From assembly GCF_028858725.1 (NCBI RefSeq), contig NC_084759.1, positions 84,178,944-84,242,943 of the forward strand: a stretch of DNA of 64,000 nucleotides. The letters are read 5' to 3'. Position numbers and translations under genes: made by a program. This DNA is from Colius striatus (taxonomy: Eukaryota; Chordata; Aves; Coliiformes; Coliidae). Shown in pieces: positions 13,101-26,187 of the stretch. Within the stretch, counting starts at the first letter, position 1, and the number at the start of each line of letters is the position of its first letter. Under the pieces are notes generated by a model. The model was not told where the DNA came from. It did no database searches and saw only the letters and a list, made by a program, of their open reading frames with translations.

Positions 13101-13805
13101 GTTTTGCTTTAGAAAATAATACATCTGTTGCCCCAGTAAAAGTTACATAATTCTCCATTTAGCCATACAGTTTTTCTCTCTCTTTTATGTTTTCCTGCTC
13201 ATCGGTATGCACACCATCTGTGCCTCTACTGCAATGCTCTTACATGGCCTCCAGGCTTAGTTAGTGGTTTTAAAGTTTTATTACTTTGCCCTTCAGTCTC
13301 ATGTTAATCATTTTGCTTACTGTTTTAAAAATCTGCTCTTTCAAACCTTTCTGTTGGCATGTCAACCACAGAAAAATTCGGCCCCCTTGCCCCAGTGTGG
13401 TATCAAGCCTAATTGTATGGTGGTAGTTGGTAATCAATGAAAATACTGTAATAACAAGAACTAAACCTGTTATATTCCATAGAATATAATTTTATTAATT
13501 ACAAAAGAACTAAGAGATCTCAGACAGTGCCTACATTCTCATAGTTGTGCTAAAGCCCTTCATTCATGTATTGTGAATCCTGAAAATGGACCCTTACTTT
13601 TAAAGTCAATCCAATTCTGGTAGGGAGATTTGGAAACTGGGAAGTTGTGCAGACAGGTTGCAAGAAACAGTAGGGCTCAGAAGGGATGGACAGTACTATT
13701 TACTCAAAACCAGAAATGTTTTGCAGCAAAGTTGGGCCACTTTCAGGCTGCAAGAGGAACAAAGGTTTTCTGATTAAGGATCTGAGCAGCAAGATAAAAG
13801 CATAA
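7138..13805. other. AT-rich intergenic DNA
   Basis: No gene or RNA gene is supported. It contains an A-rich low-complexity stretch at 7531-7560, short hairpin-forming DNA at 12346-12367, and scattered chance frames (7780-8362, 10136-10384, 12680-12928) with no known domains. Confidence 0.5.
7531..7559. repeat. A-rich low-complexity tract
   Basis: The run has the form AAAAATA(A)nTA(A)n. No SINE body precedes it on either side. Confidence 0.8.
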
Positions 13806-13900
13806 ATCCCAGCTCTGCCAGAGGTTACATGTATATCCCTAGGCAAGTCACATCACCCTTTCTGTGATTTGTGTCTGCAGCTACAAAAAGTGAATCATTA
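13806..13900 (+). mobile_element. MIR-like ancient SINE remnant
   Basis: AATCCCAGCTCTGCCAGAGG, then CTAGGCAAGTCACATCACCC, TTTCTGTGATTTGTG and CTACAAAAAGTGAAT follow the MIR core order (CCCAGCTCTGCCA .. GGGCAAGTCACTTAACC .. TCTGTGCCTCAGTTT .. TCTGTAAAATG) in register. The tRNA-related head is missing. MIR predates the amniote radiation, so a weak match is expected in a bird. Confidence 0.6.
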
Positions 13901-15104
13901 TTTTTCCTTCCTTAAGCATTTCTGAGAGTGAGGGCTCCTTCGGAGTCAGACTTTTTTCCAATTCTGTGTTTGTAGGGGACCAAGTGTAACAGTGTTTTAT
14001 CTAATTGAGACTTCCAGATGTTACTTTGAAAAAGATCATTGAAGCTTCTACTTAATGCAATATGAAAAATAAAAGCTGTAAATGATCTTTTTAATTTTTT
14101 CTTCTGTAATGTAAACTGGGAGTAATGCATACTAGAATATCTGAATTTAAAATTTGGCTCTCATAAAGGCACAAATGAGAACACAATCACAACAATCACT
14201 CTGAAATAATTTAGTATCAAAATATTATTTTTCTTATTGCTGTTTTCAAGTTTGTGGAGTGTGAAAAAGGGAACAATACTTCATTCTGAGGCTGATAAAC
14301 ACATTAACACTTTTGGTGGAAATTCCACCAAATTTTGCAAGCATACAGACTGCTTCTTTTGTATTTGTTTGTATTCTTGAGGGAGAGTAGAGTGAAGGAC
14401 TTGCCTACAAAGTTACTCTCAGCGATAACTGAGCTATTTTGTAATGCCTTATCTCATATTAAATATGATTAGATTTTATTACCTCCTACAAAATCCTCTT
14501 CACTGCTTTCATTAAAGGACAAATAACTAAGCTCTTTCCATATAAAAGGAAAAAAAAAGGAATACAAATAATTAAACATAATTTTATGCCGTTTTTATCC
14601 AATTCTATGTGTTCAATTTGCATTATCACAATTCCAGTGTATTACTAGTTCTTTTCCATCAGAAATAATGAAAACATAAATTGAAGCACTTGTTATACAA
14701 AACAATATATACAAAAGGCATTGCCAACTCAAGGCCTTCAGCAAAGATTGTTCTAAATTCAGATATAGTTACTTATCAGAGAGACAGCTGTTGAATACAA
14801 GGTAAATAAATATATGCATAAAAATTTGGAAGACATCATTTCCAATGTGGCCTTATTCATAGCATTGAAAAGACAGCATCATCCTAAATTTTCAAATATC
14901 TAAACACTATTTAAATCAAGATGGTATTTCCAAATAGGATAAATTTTCAAAAATAGGAAAAAAATGTGGCCCAATCAACAATAAATTAATTTCAAAAACA
15001 TTACCAAACACCAGATTTTGAAATATGCTTGATATGTTTGAAACGCACATGGAACAATCCCTTAGAAATTAAACAATGAAATACTGTTAAATATGTTGCC
15101 AACA
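13901..15104. other. Intergenic DNA, nothing recognised
   Basis: The stretch is AT-rich. The only structure noted is a short perfect palindrome at 14312-14332. Confidence 0.5.
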
Positions 15105-15845
15105 TGTTAGAGTCCAACCACTAAGCTCTCACTGTCAAGCCCTTTACTAAATCATGTAACTCAGCACCTTATCTATGTACATTTTAAATATCTCTAGGGA
15201 TGGTGACTCCACCACCTCATTGAGCAGCCCATTCCAATATTTAACATCCCTCTCGGTAAAAAAGTTCTTCCTAATTTCCAATCGAAACTTTCCCTGGCAC
15301 AATATTCTCTTGTCCTGTCATTCATTACTACCTCACTACAACCTTCTTTCAGGTAGTTGTAGAGAGTGATCATGTCTCTATCAGTCTCCTCTTCTCCAGG
15401 CTAAATATTGTCAGTTCCCTCAGCCACTCCTCGTTAGACTTGCTCTCTACGCCGTTTACCAGCTTCATTGTCCATCTCTGGACACACTCCAGCACCTCAA
15501 TGTCCTTTTCGTAGTGAGGGCTCAATACTGAGCACAGTATTTGAGGTGAGGCCTCACCAGTGCTGAGTACAAGGGGATATTCATTTCCTTGGCCCTGCTG
15601 GCCACACTATTTCTGATACAGGCCAGGATGTCATTGGCCTTCTTGGCCACCTGAGTACACTGCTGGCTCGTGTTCAGCTAGCTGTCAATTAACATCCCCT
15701 GGCCCTTTTCTGCAGGACAGCTTTCCAGCCACTCTGTCCCGAGCCTGTACCATTTCATGGGGTTGTTGTGGCCTAAGTGCAGGGCCCAGTACTTGGCCTT
15801 GTTGAACCTCATACAATTGGCTGCAGTTCATTGATCAAGCCCAGA
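15105..15845 (-). mobile_element. CR1 LINE 3' fragment
   Basis: On the plus strand: GGGATGGTGACTCCACCACC, CATTGTCCATCTCTGGACAC, ACTATTTCTGATACAGGCCA, CTTTCCAGCCACTCTG, TTGTTGTGGCCTAAGTGCAG and TTGTTGAACCTCATACAATT. All are CR1 landmarks in reverse order, covering the end of the RT frame and the 3' UTR. Its layout resembles the fragment at 6.45 kb, but it extends about 100 bases further 5' in the element. Confidence 0.92.
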
Positions 15846-16154
15846 AATTACTATCTGTCCTCTCATGTAAAATCTTTTACATTAGTTATGAATCTATTAA
15901 AAAAAAAATTAAAAAATTCTCAGAAATTGAGTTTCTGAAACAGTTCTCCAAATGAGTTATTTTTAACAGAGAGGAGTCCAAGTATTGTCAGCATTTCTTG
16001 GTGAAGCACATACCATGTTCAGATTCTCTCCAGTATGGATTTTTACTTACTCTTCCATGATATGTAGACTTACATATGGAGACATATATGGAGATACATT
16101 TTTAAAACTGTGATGACATAGTAGCCATATCTCCCATTTCAGTAGCCCTACTGA
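15846..16154. other. Short spacer between CR1 copies
   Basis: This is AT-rich sequence with an A-run at 15899-15908 and nothing else recognised. It separates two CR1 fragments of opposite orientation. Confidence 0.5.
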
Positions 16155-16359
16155 AACTTGACTCTTCACTGTGAGGGTGACAGAGCACTGGAACAGGCTG
16201 CCGAGATGGGTTGTGGAATCTCCTTCTCTGAGGACATTCAAAACCCACCTGGATGAGTTCCTGTGTGACCTTCTCTAAGAGGCCCTGTTCTGGCAAGGGG
16301 CTTGGACTAGATGATCTTTCAAGGTCCCTTCCAGCCCTTAAGATTCTATGATCCTGTGA
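16155..16359 (+). mobile_element. CR1 3' UTR fragment
   Basis: TTCACTGTGAGGGTGACAG, GGAACAGGCTGCCGAGATGG, CTTGGACTAGATGATCTTTC, AAGGTCCCTTCCAGCCC and the tail ATTCTATGATCCTGTG give the last 200 bases of a CR1 ending at about 16359. It is the same subfamily as the minus-strand copy at 19.4 kb. Confidence 0.92.
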
Positions 16360-17705
16360 AAATTCCACTTATGCTATTTGCTGAACACTGAAATTATTTT
16401 TCCTCTTTTTAAGCTTTTCTCTTGCAGACTAATTGAAAATGCTCACTTTGACTATCAGGCATTACTCTTAGGGCATTACTGTGACCTACATTTCTGAGTC
16501 AAATCAGAAAGTTTTCCAAATGGTCATGATGAACTACATTTTTTTTGATGGCATATGTGCAAGGAGAGTCAAACTGATAGTTACAGATAAAATTATCTGT
16601 TCTTGAATGTAAATCTCAATCTGGTCAGGTGTGAAACGCATCAACATAGCAGCCTGTATAGCTCAGCTCTGCATTATGAGCAGTTCCCCCTGGATCCTAA
16701 ATAACAGCAATCCATTTACTGAGCTCTGTCTGAATTATAGTTGCTTTCAAAAGGACAATAATATTTGCTGATTTTTCATTCCTCTCAACTGTGTTTTCTG
16801 AAATGACTGCAAGTTGCCAGCATGGTATGCTGCCACTAAATTAGATGAAATCGTGTCCTTGTTTTTTGAAGGACCTGAATTTGGGAAAATATCAGTCTGG
16901 TCTTCCTCTCACATCCTCATCCTGTTTCCTTCATCCACATAGCATATGCTTCAGGTCAGGCCAAACAGATAGGCACGTGTCTACTAAATTAATTACTTTA
17001 GCAGGAATGAAATTGTTAGTGTGCTATAAGGCCATGCATAGCATTTGCAAATAATATAGTCTATACTTTAATTAAGAAGTCATGTATCGTCACACACAGT
17101 TTGCAACTTCCAAGGGTTAGACAGTGTAATTAATGCAGTACTAAGTGGTCCTTAGATTAAAGACAGAATTTATTATCTAATGAGGATGCACAAATTCTTT
17201 GTGCTTCACCACTGACGACATAATTGTACTGCTTTGTAAGAGGTGCCTATTTAAGTGTTGTTGTTTAGGGCATTAGCTCTAAAAAAAAAAAAAAAAAAAA
17301 CCAAAATGAGAAAAACAAATCCAAAATACCTGAAACACAGTCCATTTCCATTGCAAAGGTTTTTATGAAAACACAAACTATTTTCTATCAAAACGTAAAT
17401 TCATAAAACTCAGACCAACTTTAGTATATCTAGTTGGTTTTATCTCTTTAAAATATACAATACAACACAGTTATTCTTCTGATCAAAGTCGTGAAGCATC
17501 CCAGAGCCTGCTACTAAAAGCAACAGTTTGGGATAAAGCTGTGATTTGTTCATCTTATAATTCCTGTTCATGAAATACAAGAAAAAAAAAATCCCTAAAG
17601 TCTATTTTAAAACTTCACTGGAATTTACACAAAGTGAAGAAGAATTCAGCAAGGATTCTTAGCAATGACATGGTGGCATTTCTTAACTCTTAGACGACAG
17701 ACCAG
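16360..17705. other. Intergenic DNA, A20 tract at 17281-17300
   Basis: No gene is seen. A perfect run of 20 A lies at 17281-17300, without a recognisable SINE or retrogene in front of it. Confidence 0.5.
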
Positions 17706-18455
17706 ATCACAGAATCATAGAATCATAGAATGGTAGGGATTGGAAGGGACCTTTAGAGATCATCTAGTCCAACCCCCCTGCAGAAGCAGGTCAATCTAAA
17801 TCAGGTCGCATGGGAACAGGTCCAGGCGGGTCTTGAAGACTTCCAAGGAAGGAGACTTCACAACCTCCCTGGGCAGCCTGTTCCACTGCTCCCTCACTCT
17901 CACAGTAAAGTAGTTTTTTCTTATATTTAAGTGGAGCTTTTTGTGTTCCAGCTTCATCCATTACCCCTTGTTCTGTTGCTAGATACCACAGAAAAAAGCA
18001 ATACCCCAACCTCCTGACATCCAGCATTTAGATATTTGTAAATATTAATGAGGTCCCCCCTCAATCTTCTCTTTTCTAGACTAAACAGCCCAAGCTCCTG
18101 CAGCCTTTCTTCATAAGAAAGATGCTCCAGTCCCCTGATCATCTTGGTGGCCCTGTGCTGGACTCTACACTTCCCTGTCCCTCCTGAGCTATGAAGCCCA
18201 GAACTGGACACAGGACTCCAGATGAGGCCTCATCAGGGCAGAGTAGAGGGGGAGAAGAACCTCCCCTGACCTGCCACACTCTTCTTGATGCATCCCAGGA
18301 TGCCATTGGCTTTCTTGGCCACAAGGACACATTGCTGGCTCATGGTTAGTTTATTATCAATCAGGACTCCCAGGTCTCTCTCTGGAGACTGCTCTTCAGC
18401 AGTTTGAACCCTAGAGTGTAATGGTGCATGGGGTTGTTCCTACCCAGATGTCCTT
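17706..18455 (-). mobile_element. CR1 LINE 3' fragment (comparatively young)
   Basis: It begins with the inverted tail AATCATAGAATCATAGAATGG and continues through TCATCTAGTCCAACCCCCCT, GGGCAGCCTGTTCCACTGC, CATTACCCCTTGTTCTG, CTCCTGCAGCCTTTCTTCAT and GATGCCATTGGCTTTCTTGG. It keeps about 750 bases of the 3' part, including the end of the RT frame. It is close to consensus throughout, so younger than the copies at 6.45 and 15.1 kb. Open frames at 17791-18330 are derived from it. Confidence 0.95.
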
Positions 18456-19381
18456 GTCTAATTGAGTTCTGTCATGCTCCAACACCAGGATACTGTAAGC
18501 ACACCTTACTTCCTATCTGGAAGTAGAAACCAAGATTGTAAATTGAAGAAAAGTAAATATGCACTCACCTGTCTATCCTATTATAGAGACATAATGCAGC
18601 ATGCACTGGAACCCACAGTTTCTCCAAATATCTTCCTGAGTATCGTTGCATGCTTTATACTTGTGTTATAAACTTTTCAATGATGAGAATGTCCTGGTGT
18701 TAGTGTCCAGCGATATCACTAAAGGACTCAAAATTGCTGCAGCTTTCCTGATCCAACCTTCCCAAATTCATTACATGAAACTGTTCAGGAAGTATTAGAG
18801 ACAATTGTCAGGTCCCTGGAGCCTTCCTGCTATAGGCCCCATCTAAGATGTTGATGATCAGGCACCTTGTTGGCTAGAGTTCTGGTGTGTTTTTTAAATT
18901 CCAACTACCAGTTCTGAAAATACAAAGTGGCTTTCTGAAATTATCTGCCCAAGGACAAAATAAGATCATACAAAATAAAATTAGCAAAATTTTACTTTTA
19001 TATAACATTTATTTTTTAATAAAGACTTCTCTGACATATGACTTTCAAATTGCAGCAGCACAAAAGATACTTTCAACATAAATGAGGACCGTTTCCTCAT
19101 TACCATAGGTACAGTTATCTCTACTGGCATCATCTGACTTTTGTCACCTGAGAATTTGCTCTCTTCTTGTTGAATATAACTTCTAGCTTTCTTAATCTGG
19201 ATATTTCTGTTATTTCTGTGTAACTCAGAATAATTACAAATCCAGTAACGTTCATGAGATTAAATTAGTTTTAGAATGATTCTTCCAGGACACCAAACAA
19301 AACCTTTGATTTAAATGACATTTTTATATTTAAGAATGTTAATTATTCAGACAACTTATTAGATTCATTAACATAAGTTAA
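18456..19381. other. Intergenic DNA, nothing recognised
   Basis: No gene or repeat is visible between two CR1 fragments. Confidence 0.5.
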
Positions 19382-19588
19382 TCATAGAATCACTGAATCT
19401 CAAGGGCTGGAAGGGACCTCGAAAGATCACCTAGTCCAACCTCCCTGCCAGAGCAGGACCACTTAGAGTAGGTCACACAGGAACTCATCCAGATGGGTTT
19501 TGAATGTCCCCAGAGAAGGAGACTCAACAACCCATCTGGGCAGCCTGTTCTAGTGCTCTGTCACCCTCACGATGAAAAAGTTCTGACA
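19382..19588 (-). mobile_element. CR1 3' UTR fragment
   Basis: TCATAGAATCACTGAATCTC, GGCTGGAAGGGACCTCGAAA, CTAGTCCAACCTCCCTGCC, GAGACTCAACAACCCATCTG and TCACCCTCACGATGAAAAAG form the reverse complement of the last 200 bases of a CR1. It is the same subfamily as 16155-16359 in opposite orientation, about 3 kb away. Confidence 0.92.
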
Positions 19589-22500
19589 CAGAACATGATT
19601 CAGTACTCATGAAAGTGAATAATTAGATTATGTAATACCCTGATAAACTTTCAAAACATTTTCTTAAAATGGCTGCTACAAATGAGATTCCATGTTACCT
19701 TTCCTTTATTTAACAGGTTTTATATTGGCTGTGTATAGTGGGCTTCCTATCTATCAAAAAACAGGAATAAATAAGAGAAAATGGCAAGAAGAGTAGCAAA
19801 GACCAATAAATAGTTTAGCTGGCATGATCTATGAAGTGACAGGAAAGCAATATAACCTGTACAACTGAGTGAAAAATGGCAAAGAGCAAATATAATAACT
19901 GTGTCCAACTACTTCTGGAGAAGTAATTTAAAATAAGGGGAAGAATTGCTTCAAGTAATTAAGAGTAATATCTAAAGAGTAATGGACCAAAACTTGAAGA
20001 AAGAAAATTAATTTACGTTAAACATAAAGAATAAAAATGCTAAAAGCAAGGCTGATTAGACATTGTAAAGATTTACCAAGAAAGATAACTGGAGGAACCA
20101 ACATTAGGAATACTCCAGAGTAGACTAGTTAAAACACGCAGAGGTTTAATACTGAGAGAAAATCCTGTCCTAGTGATAAACTAGATATCCTGCAGAGTGA
20201 TAAACTACATAACTACTACTAACCCTTCCCAAGCAATTATTTCAGTGATTGTCTTGAAAAAGATGTGATACAGGTGAATGTGGTTCAGTTGAGCTCTGAT
20301 TTAGCAAGTTTTAGAGAGTGATTTCAAGAGCTGAATTCCTCTCAGTGAGCCTTAATAGTGAAATGAAGACTAACAAAGCTAAATGTCAAAACTTGACAGA
20401 GGATTCCAGACAGAAATGAGAAGAAATACAATAACAAAAAGAAGCAAAAACAGCAGATTTATCTTCCATAGCCATATGCTCCAGTCATAGTCACTGCCTT
20501 AATCATCCTGCAGACACGGCTTCATGCGCAGACACCTGTTCTGATCTTTGAGAGTGCATACTGCAACATGTGTGTATATGCCAGCATGCAGGCTTCCAGA
20601 GCAACAGCCCAACAGCTTCACAACCGTAATGAAGCCCTGAGCAGCACTTCCAAATTTCTGTTAATTACCAAATGTATGCTTAGCTAAGTTGAGTTGTAAT
20701 TCAATTTTTTTTTTTTTTTTTTTTTTAGCCAAAAACATCCTGGCACTGAGCAGAACTTATTAAGTGGTTTTCTGGAGAGTAGAATATACAGTAGGTCTAT
20801 TATGAGCCCATGATAATTCATGAGCAGTTCTACATCTCGTCTTAATCTGTCATCTAATTTGGGATCTCATTTTCTTCCACCCTTATCCCATCTCTCCCTA
20901 CATTATCCTCCAAATAAAATACACTCACAGAATACCAAAATAGAAATAGAAGCCTATAAATCCTTCAGAAGCATTTATAGAGCTGCTCTGCACTGTGGTA
21001 TGTATTCAACTGACAGCTGCTGCCTGCCTTTGTGCTCCAGACATTGCTGTTTGGAATAACACCAGCATAGTGAAATTCTTTATATCCTAATTATCCTAGT
21101 GCTCTTCACTTGCTTCATAAGGTATATACTTTGTAGTTATATTAGGAAGAATGTTCAAGGTATTGCTTTGATTAACCAGCAAAACATCTACTGTTCTGCA
21201 GAACTGTCTCACAATCTAAAAAAAAATAAATCTGAGCAGAAGGTTGGGTTGGGTTAGTATGTTTACAGAAGCAATTAATAATAGATATTCAAAGCACAAT
21301 TAAAGCGAGTGAAATAACGGTCTTTCTCTGACCCTCAGTATTTAAAGAATTAGAGATATTTTCTTTAAAAAAATGGAACAAGGCCAACAACAACACAACT
21401 TGCGAGAAGAAAATAGCTTTGTTAGCTTAACAGTGCTGAACTGTCAGCTATAACAGAAGTTCCAAAAGTATTGACAAAAATGTTATTGTTTTGAGAAGAC
21501 CACCGTCATATAAACTTAAATGTTTTCCTTTTATCTAAATACCAGGGAGGTCACTACATCATTCCTGGTAGCAAATGAAAGACTAAGTCATCCAAAAAAA
21601 GGCAGCTTCCAAAGAATCAGAGAATCTTTGAGTGCACCAGCAATAGCTGCACTCAAAGCTGCACTGCATTTTTAGTTTCTCTAATTTTCTAATTAAAAGT
21701 CCTCATTAGGCAAAATGTCCATTAATGACATTAAAATAAGACAGAATTTCTCAAGTCATGATTTATTAATACATCTGCAAGTCACATCATCTAATTTTTA
21801 CACCTGTAGATCTACGCAGGATCTTAGCTACAATATCTGTTGTGTTCATTAGCAAAGCTCTAATACAACGTTTACATTTTCAGTCTTAAAGGATTGTGAC
21901 TTCTGAAGCAAAGCAAATAAAAGGGTCATTGCTCTTTTCTGCATGATAAGGGGCACCATTTCTTGCATTGCATGTCTTCAGAACTTGTTGGCCTTGAGAC
22001 TGTATCTGTACCCTTGGGGAAGATAAACCAAATATGACACAGGCTATATAATTGTGTCAGTGTACTCTCAAATGGAGGAATTGCAGTGATACATTCCCTC
22101 AGTACATTATGCAAAGATTAAAGTTGATGCTTTTTATAGTCTGTAAAGTAAAAATACAGCCTGACTCTCTTTTCCCTAAGTCTGCTGTTTGCCTCAGTAA
22201 GGCTTAATTTAGGTGCCTGGACTAAATTTTAATTTAGCGGTATGGTTTCTAATCTGCAGCAGGGAAGGATGAGGCTGAGCTGCACTTCAGCTATTCACTT
22301 CAGCTATGCACTTCAGTAAATCAGCTATTCCTAAGAAATATGAGATTAACTCTGTTGTCCATATACACTTAAGTACATGTATTCCTGGACCAGTTTTCTA
22401 CAGGAGGAGATGCTAAAGCCCTAACATCTGTTTCTCACAGTGCAAATCTAAGACAGATGCTCTTTTTATTTCACTTGTCACAAACACTACCATTTTCCCA

Positions 22501-22820
22501 TCTTTCAAATCTTACAGATTAGAGTATCATTCCGTTATACCAACAAGGTTAAAAGGCAAAAACCAGTAGCAACATAAAAGTCAAGACTCACATTTAATAC
22601 AGTGGGTGAGATATACAGACTCACAGCACCCTGAAGCACTTTACTCTCACAACTGCTATTTAGCAGAAAACTTGGCATGATGAGATGTGACATACATTGG
22701 GTGGGAAAGGATTTAAGTCATGTCATGTGGTTAACTCCTTACAGTTGAGTGGCAGAGAAGGGAAGGCACTGACCACAGCAAACTGTGGAGTCTGTATCAA
22801 TTCAGTAAGGATACTTGTAA
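19589..22820. other. Intergenic DNA with T22 tract and short minisatellite
   Basis: No gene is seen. It contains a T22 run (20705-20726), an 11-bp inverted repeat (21626-21658) and a 13-bp x3 tandem repeat (22283-22321). Confidence 0.5.
22283..22321. repeat. 13-bp unit, three tandem copies
   Basis: CACTTCAGCTATT, CACTTCAGCTATG and CACTTCAGTAAAT lie head to tail. The first two differ at one base; the third is diverged in its second half. Confidence 0.75.
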
Positions 22821-22905
22821 TGTCTCTTTTTTTCAGACATGGAAAACGTATGGCTCAGAGAGATGTGCAGAATGACCAAAGTGTGTTGTTCAGAATGACA
22901 TGGCA
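22821..22905 (-). mobile_element. Possible MIR remnant
   Basis: TTTCAGACATGGAAAACG, TATGGCTCAGAGAGATGTGC and AATGACCAAAGTGTGT resemble the reverse complement of the MIR 3' half (CAGATGGGGAAACTGAGGC, CTCAGAGAGG, CCAAGGTCACAC) in the right order. The match is weak. Confidence 0.4.
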
Positions 22906-25900
22906 TGTGCATAACCAATCACATTATGTTAACTGGACTACATGCTACACAAATTACTGAGTAGAATACTTTATTGAGAAAGATGTGATCAATGCTTGGG
23001 ACGAGGTGACAGCCAAGCACTGAATGCGTGTTAGCATGAAAGTGAAATAACCAGGTATGCTTCTATAAGCAAGCATCCAAATTACTGTTTCAACTGTACA
23101 AACTGGCTTTTTTTGATCACTGGAATGCTAACCTTCCTACTCACTAAGCTTCCTCCAATAAAACGAGCTTGAGTAACACATGCAGTGGATAGGCATGACT
23201 GAACAGGCATGATCTATAATAGTATGTAATGGCTATGCTTTCATTATAAGCTTGCTCAGCCCTACTAGAGCAAATCTATTGAGTAAAAAGGCAAGAAGAG
23301 CTAGATGGCATCCACACAGGGTATGCTCTGCAGTTTTACTTCAGGCCAGCTCTACTCCATACCTGTGGAATAAACACCTTGTAGTGGCTGAAACACATTA
23401 GGTGCACCCCAGAAGCACATCCTGCTGTTGAATTTAACTCCAAAGGAACTCAGTTCACATCATGAGACAGTTTTGTGATATGAACAAAAGCACATTGGGT
23501 AGGGATCGTCTCAAGATTCAAATCAAAAGCATGCTTCTAGGACAGAACTGAACTCCAGAACCATCCCATAGTGGTTTGAGATGTAGTAGTAAGAGCACTC
23601 GTTAGGATTCTCCAACAGTTTTCCAGCACTAGTCCCACAAACTTCTTTGAGACATTCTGGCAAAACATTAGCCCCTTCACATACTATCTATTTTTGTTCT
23701 GTTCCTTTGTACTGTGGTGAGAAGAGATTCAACAGAGCGTCTTGACCCAGTAGTATAGGGCCTTATGCAATACTAATCCAATACACTAATTATATACAAT
23801 ATATGTATATACACATGTATACATTACAGATCACTGCACCAATGTACTTGTGAATAGATTTAAGTCATCCAACTACAAAATCAGATAGCTAGTCTTGGTG
23901 AGCCATTTAGCCTCTCGATAGCAGTGGAGACGAAAAGGAGCACAGCAAGACATCAGTTCATTCTCTAATGTGTGTCTAAGACAGGTATATCAAAACACAC
24001 TTCAGAAATGGCTGTTTTTTCTCACATTAACCATAGAGGTTAATGACTAGTATCTTGGCTATATAAGTCTTCAAAGCTCCTGCCTTTCAATTTTCTTGTT
24101 TCTAGAACTATGTGGTTTTTCAGTTCAGTGAAAACTGGTTTCTCATTATAAAAAAACTATCACTCTCATAGTTGACTGCCACATGATGGGATTTACCATC
24201 ACATAGGCTTAACATTGTGTCAGAGACTGAAAATATATACTCTGTATTAAAAATTCTAGGTGTTTGTTTTTTACAGTAGAAATGCAGAATAAACTATTAA
24301 AAATTGTGGTATCAATTTTCCTTTCTATTACCAAAATACTTAATCCACCAGGATTTGTAATACCTGTACTGGCTTCTTTCAAAACATACTGTTTCTGCGG
24401 TGAAAATAGTCTATCTTCGGAATGTTAATATGTGTGTTAGTTGTAGATTATTTTAACATTCCCCCTCATGCAGTTGCCAAACCCTCTGGCCAAAAGCACT
24501 GAGACATCAAAGGTCGTTTGGCCAAATGATTACTTTTGTCAGCTGGGTAGTTTCTTTCACTTGGATAATTAATCATGCTCTGCATATTTCTCAGCCTCAG
24601 CCTGTCTCAGAGAAACAGTATGTGTCATTATTGGTACTGGGTTTATTAAAGGCACAGCAAAGAAAGTAATTTGCAGATAATACAGAAATACAACTACAAA
24701 GGACAATAACATAATATTGGACATTGCACAACTGATAATAGAAATGCTTTACTTTGCTTGGAACTCAGATATTACCTAGTGGGGCATAGAGAAGGACCAC
24801 AGATAAACATGGAAATCAGGTAGTTTAAATCCTACAGTCTTGTCAGATTGTAATTTGATTTGTAATAATTTTGCAAAATTACTCTCTTAGTTGTTATGCT
24901 GTGCAGTTTGCTTTCATATTGTAATTTAAGATAGGAAAGTAAGATATTTTGAAACATGGAAGACAGAAAGACCTAAGATATGGAGGACATAACTACAATC
25001 GGAATGTCTAAACTTGTGACAACGTTTTGAAGATACATACATTTTTGTGAGAAAATATATATTTTAAATTTTAGGAAGATTTTATATAGACATACTACAA
25101 AATGCCTATTTGCACTTACAAGTTGTCTATTTTCTATTTTGCAGTACAAATCAGTCCAAGCTTAGCCTTCATCTGCTACCGTGAATGCAAAAAGCAGCAG
25201 ACAATAAAACCAAATAAACAAATACAAATGAATACAAAAAGTAACTCCTGTTACAAGCTTGTAAATTAGATCTATAAGTTCAAAAGAATCCTAAAGAAAG
25301 GAGATGATTAATATTTAATTGTAGTTAGTAAGCTCAGTTTTTAATGACTTTCCTTTATCAGCTGGGGGCTTTATTTTAGAAGAAAAGCATAAGCAGTAAA
25401 CAGAACAATGTTTGTATTTTGTCAAGGTTAGAAAAATAAAAGGATATCCTTAAATTTATATTTGTGGGAACTCCAAGAACTTAATTTCTTGTGCACCTTT
25501 CCAGTTCTTTACCTAAAAAGCTATCCTCTTCTTTCTGTGGGACAGCATCAGTATCTTTAGAGTGATGCTTAGAAAAAAAGCTTTCCAAATCCAAAGAAAA
25601 TGGTAAAGGATATGCAGATAAAAATAATTTATATATCATCATTTAATTAAGAGAAATAGAACAGGTGGAAACTTTGACTGTAAAATTTGTCCAACGTTTC
25701 CAAAAAGAATGCCCTTTTTCTGGTGCTTGTAATATTTTTTCTAAATTTGGTATATTCCCATCTAGGGCAAACATATTATTTAGCAAGTGTTAAAACATAG
25801 GTAAATATTTTATTTGAAGTGCTGTGGCTATGATGTCATATAAAATTTGGCAATATCAGGAATGGATTTTGTGATTTGTATGAGCCTTCTCATGAACTTA

Positions 25901-26187
25901 TGCTGACATCCAGAATAACACAATTTTGAAAACACAAAGAATTACTTACATTGCTCAGATGAAAATAAACTCATCTCCTGTCACCCCACATGAGGAGACA
26001 GTGAGTGCACCATCTCTGAAGAAAGAGAAGCATCTTGCAGCAAAGTGCTATGAGGATCTTTCCTGCAAGGAATGTTCCTAGATATGCTGAAGAGAACTTG
26101 GTTAAAGTAATTATATGTGAAAACTTACTCTCTCATCTCTCTTTCAAACTTTCTGAGACTGATTTAAAAACCTGCACTTTCTTGTCT
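22906..26187. other. AT-rich intergenic DNA, nothing recognised
   Basis: No gene or RNA gene is seen. TA-rich low-complexity sequence occurs near 23785-23825. Confidence 0.5.

Noticed and set aside
17281..17300. A20 tract as the tail of a processed pseudogene
   Set aside because: No retrogene or SINE body and no target duplication could be seen upstream.
20705..20726. T22 tract as an inverted retrogene tail
   Set aside because: No coding similarity in the adjacent sequence on the minus strand.
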